Source of the DNA: JBBIRM01 sp037441765
GTDB taxonomy: Bacteria; Desulfobacterota; BSN033; UBA1163
Assembly (NCBI GenBank): GCA_037441765.1
Contig: JBBIRM010000174.1
Span: forward strand, 1-6,095
DNA length: 6,095 bases
Reading direction: 5' to 3'
Within the stretch, counting starts at the first letter, position 1, and the number at the start of each line of letters is the position of its first letter. The translations under genes and the position numbers were made by a program. The notes below the pieces were generated by a model, which did not search any database, was not told the DNA's origin, and saw only the letters and a list, made by a program, of their open reading frames with translations. Below are positions 6,031-6,095 of the stretch, in pieces.

Positions 6031-6095
6031 ATAAAATAAATTAGGTGCGTATTAATTTGTGTTGTTCCTCCATTTTTAATATGATGGATTTATTA
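6031..6095. other. Right-edge intergenic sequence, no supported gene
   Basis: AT-rich DNA running off the window edge. A short minus-strand frame stays open from the edge to a TAA at 6041-6043 and could be the tail of an upstream gene, but 17 codons are too few to support a call. Confidence 0.4.

Noticed and set aside
6041..6094. Minus-strand frame open from the right edge to a TAA, possible C-terminus of an upstream gene
   Set aside because: Only 17 codons, which is expected by chance; nothing recognisable in the peptide.

Overview
The window is about 6.1 kb of moderately AT-rich bacterial chromosome. It has compact, co-directional, short-spaced metabolic genes, at least one clear Shine-Dalgarno sequence (AGGAGG at 3843-3848), and frequent AGA/AGG arginine codons. 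These traits and the protein types would suit an anaerobic deltaproteobacterium (Desulfobacterota) or a related uncultured lineage. That placement is inference only; nothing here fixes the taxon. No phage, transposase, CRISPR, tRNA or rRNA is visible.

Layout. Positions 1-360 hold no gene. The first ~116 bases contain three small hairpins sharing GTAGGG/CCCTAC and GGCAAG-type words and look like an intergenic palindromic repeat. The rest is AT-rich leader with a 7-bp stem (255-275) and a possible promoter. Four plus-strand genes follow: an acetoacetyl-CoA synthetase with an unusual ~72-residue lysine/proline-rich N-terminal tail (361-2574); a small HExxH zincin-type metallopeptidase (2601-3011); a metallo-beta-lactamase-fold hydrolase (3083-3856); and a class V aminotransferase very like alanine/serine-glyoxylate aminotransferase (3856-4980). 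Gaps are 26 and 71 bases, then a one-base TGATG overlap, so they are probably co-transcribed. A convergent minus-strand gene (5055-5939) encodes a DapA/NAL-superfamily aldolase that resembles the 4-hydroxy-2-oxoglutarate aldolase HOGA1 more than dihydrodipicolinate synthase. Its upstream region (5940-6095) has a plausible sigma70-type promoter overlapped by one arm of a 9-bp inverted repeat.

How the genes may work together. The aldolase would split 4-hydroxy-2-oxoglutarate into pyruvate and glyoxylate. The aminotransferase would turn glyoxylate into glycine using alanine or serine as amino donor. These are bacterial counterparts of the human HOGA1/AGXT pair. The synthetase activates acetoacetate to acetoacetyl-CoA, which can feed ketone-body oxidation or polyhydroxybutyrate synthesis. 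The two small metalloenzymes have no assignable substrate.

Most unusual item: the histone-H1-like lysine tail on a soluble metabolic ligase. It is preceded by an A8 tract and followed by a possible internal start, so tailed and tailless forms of the enzyme are conceivable.
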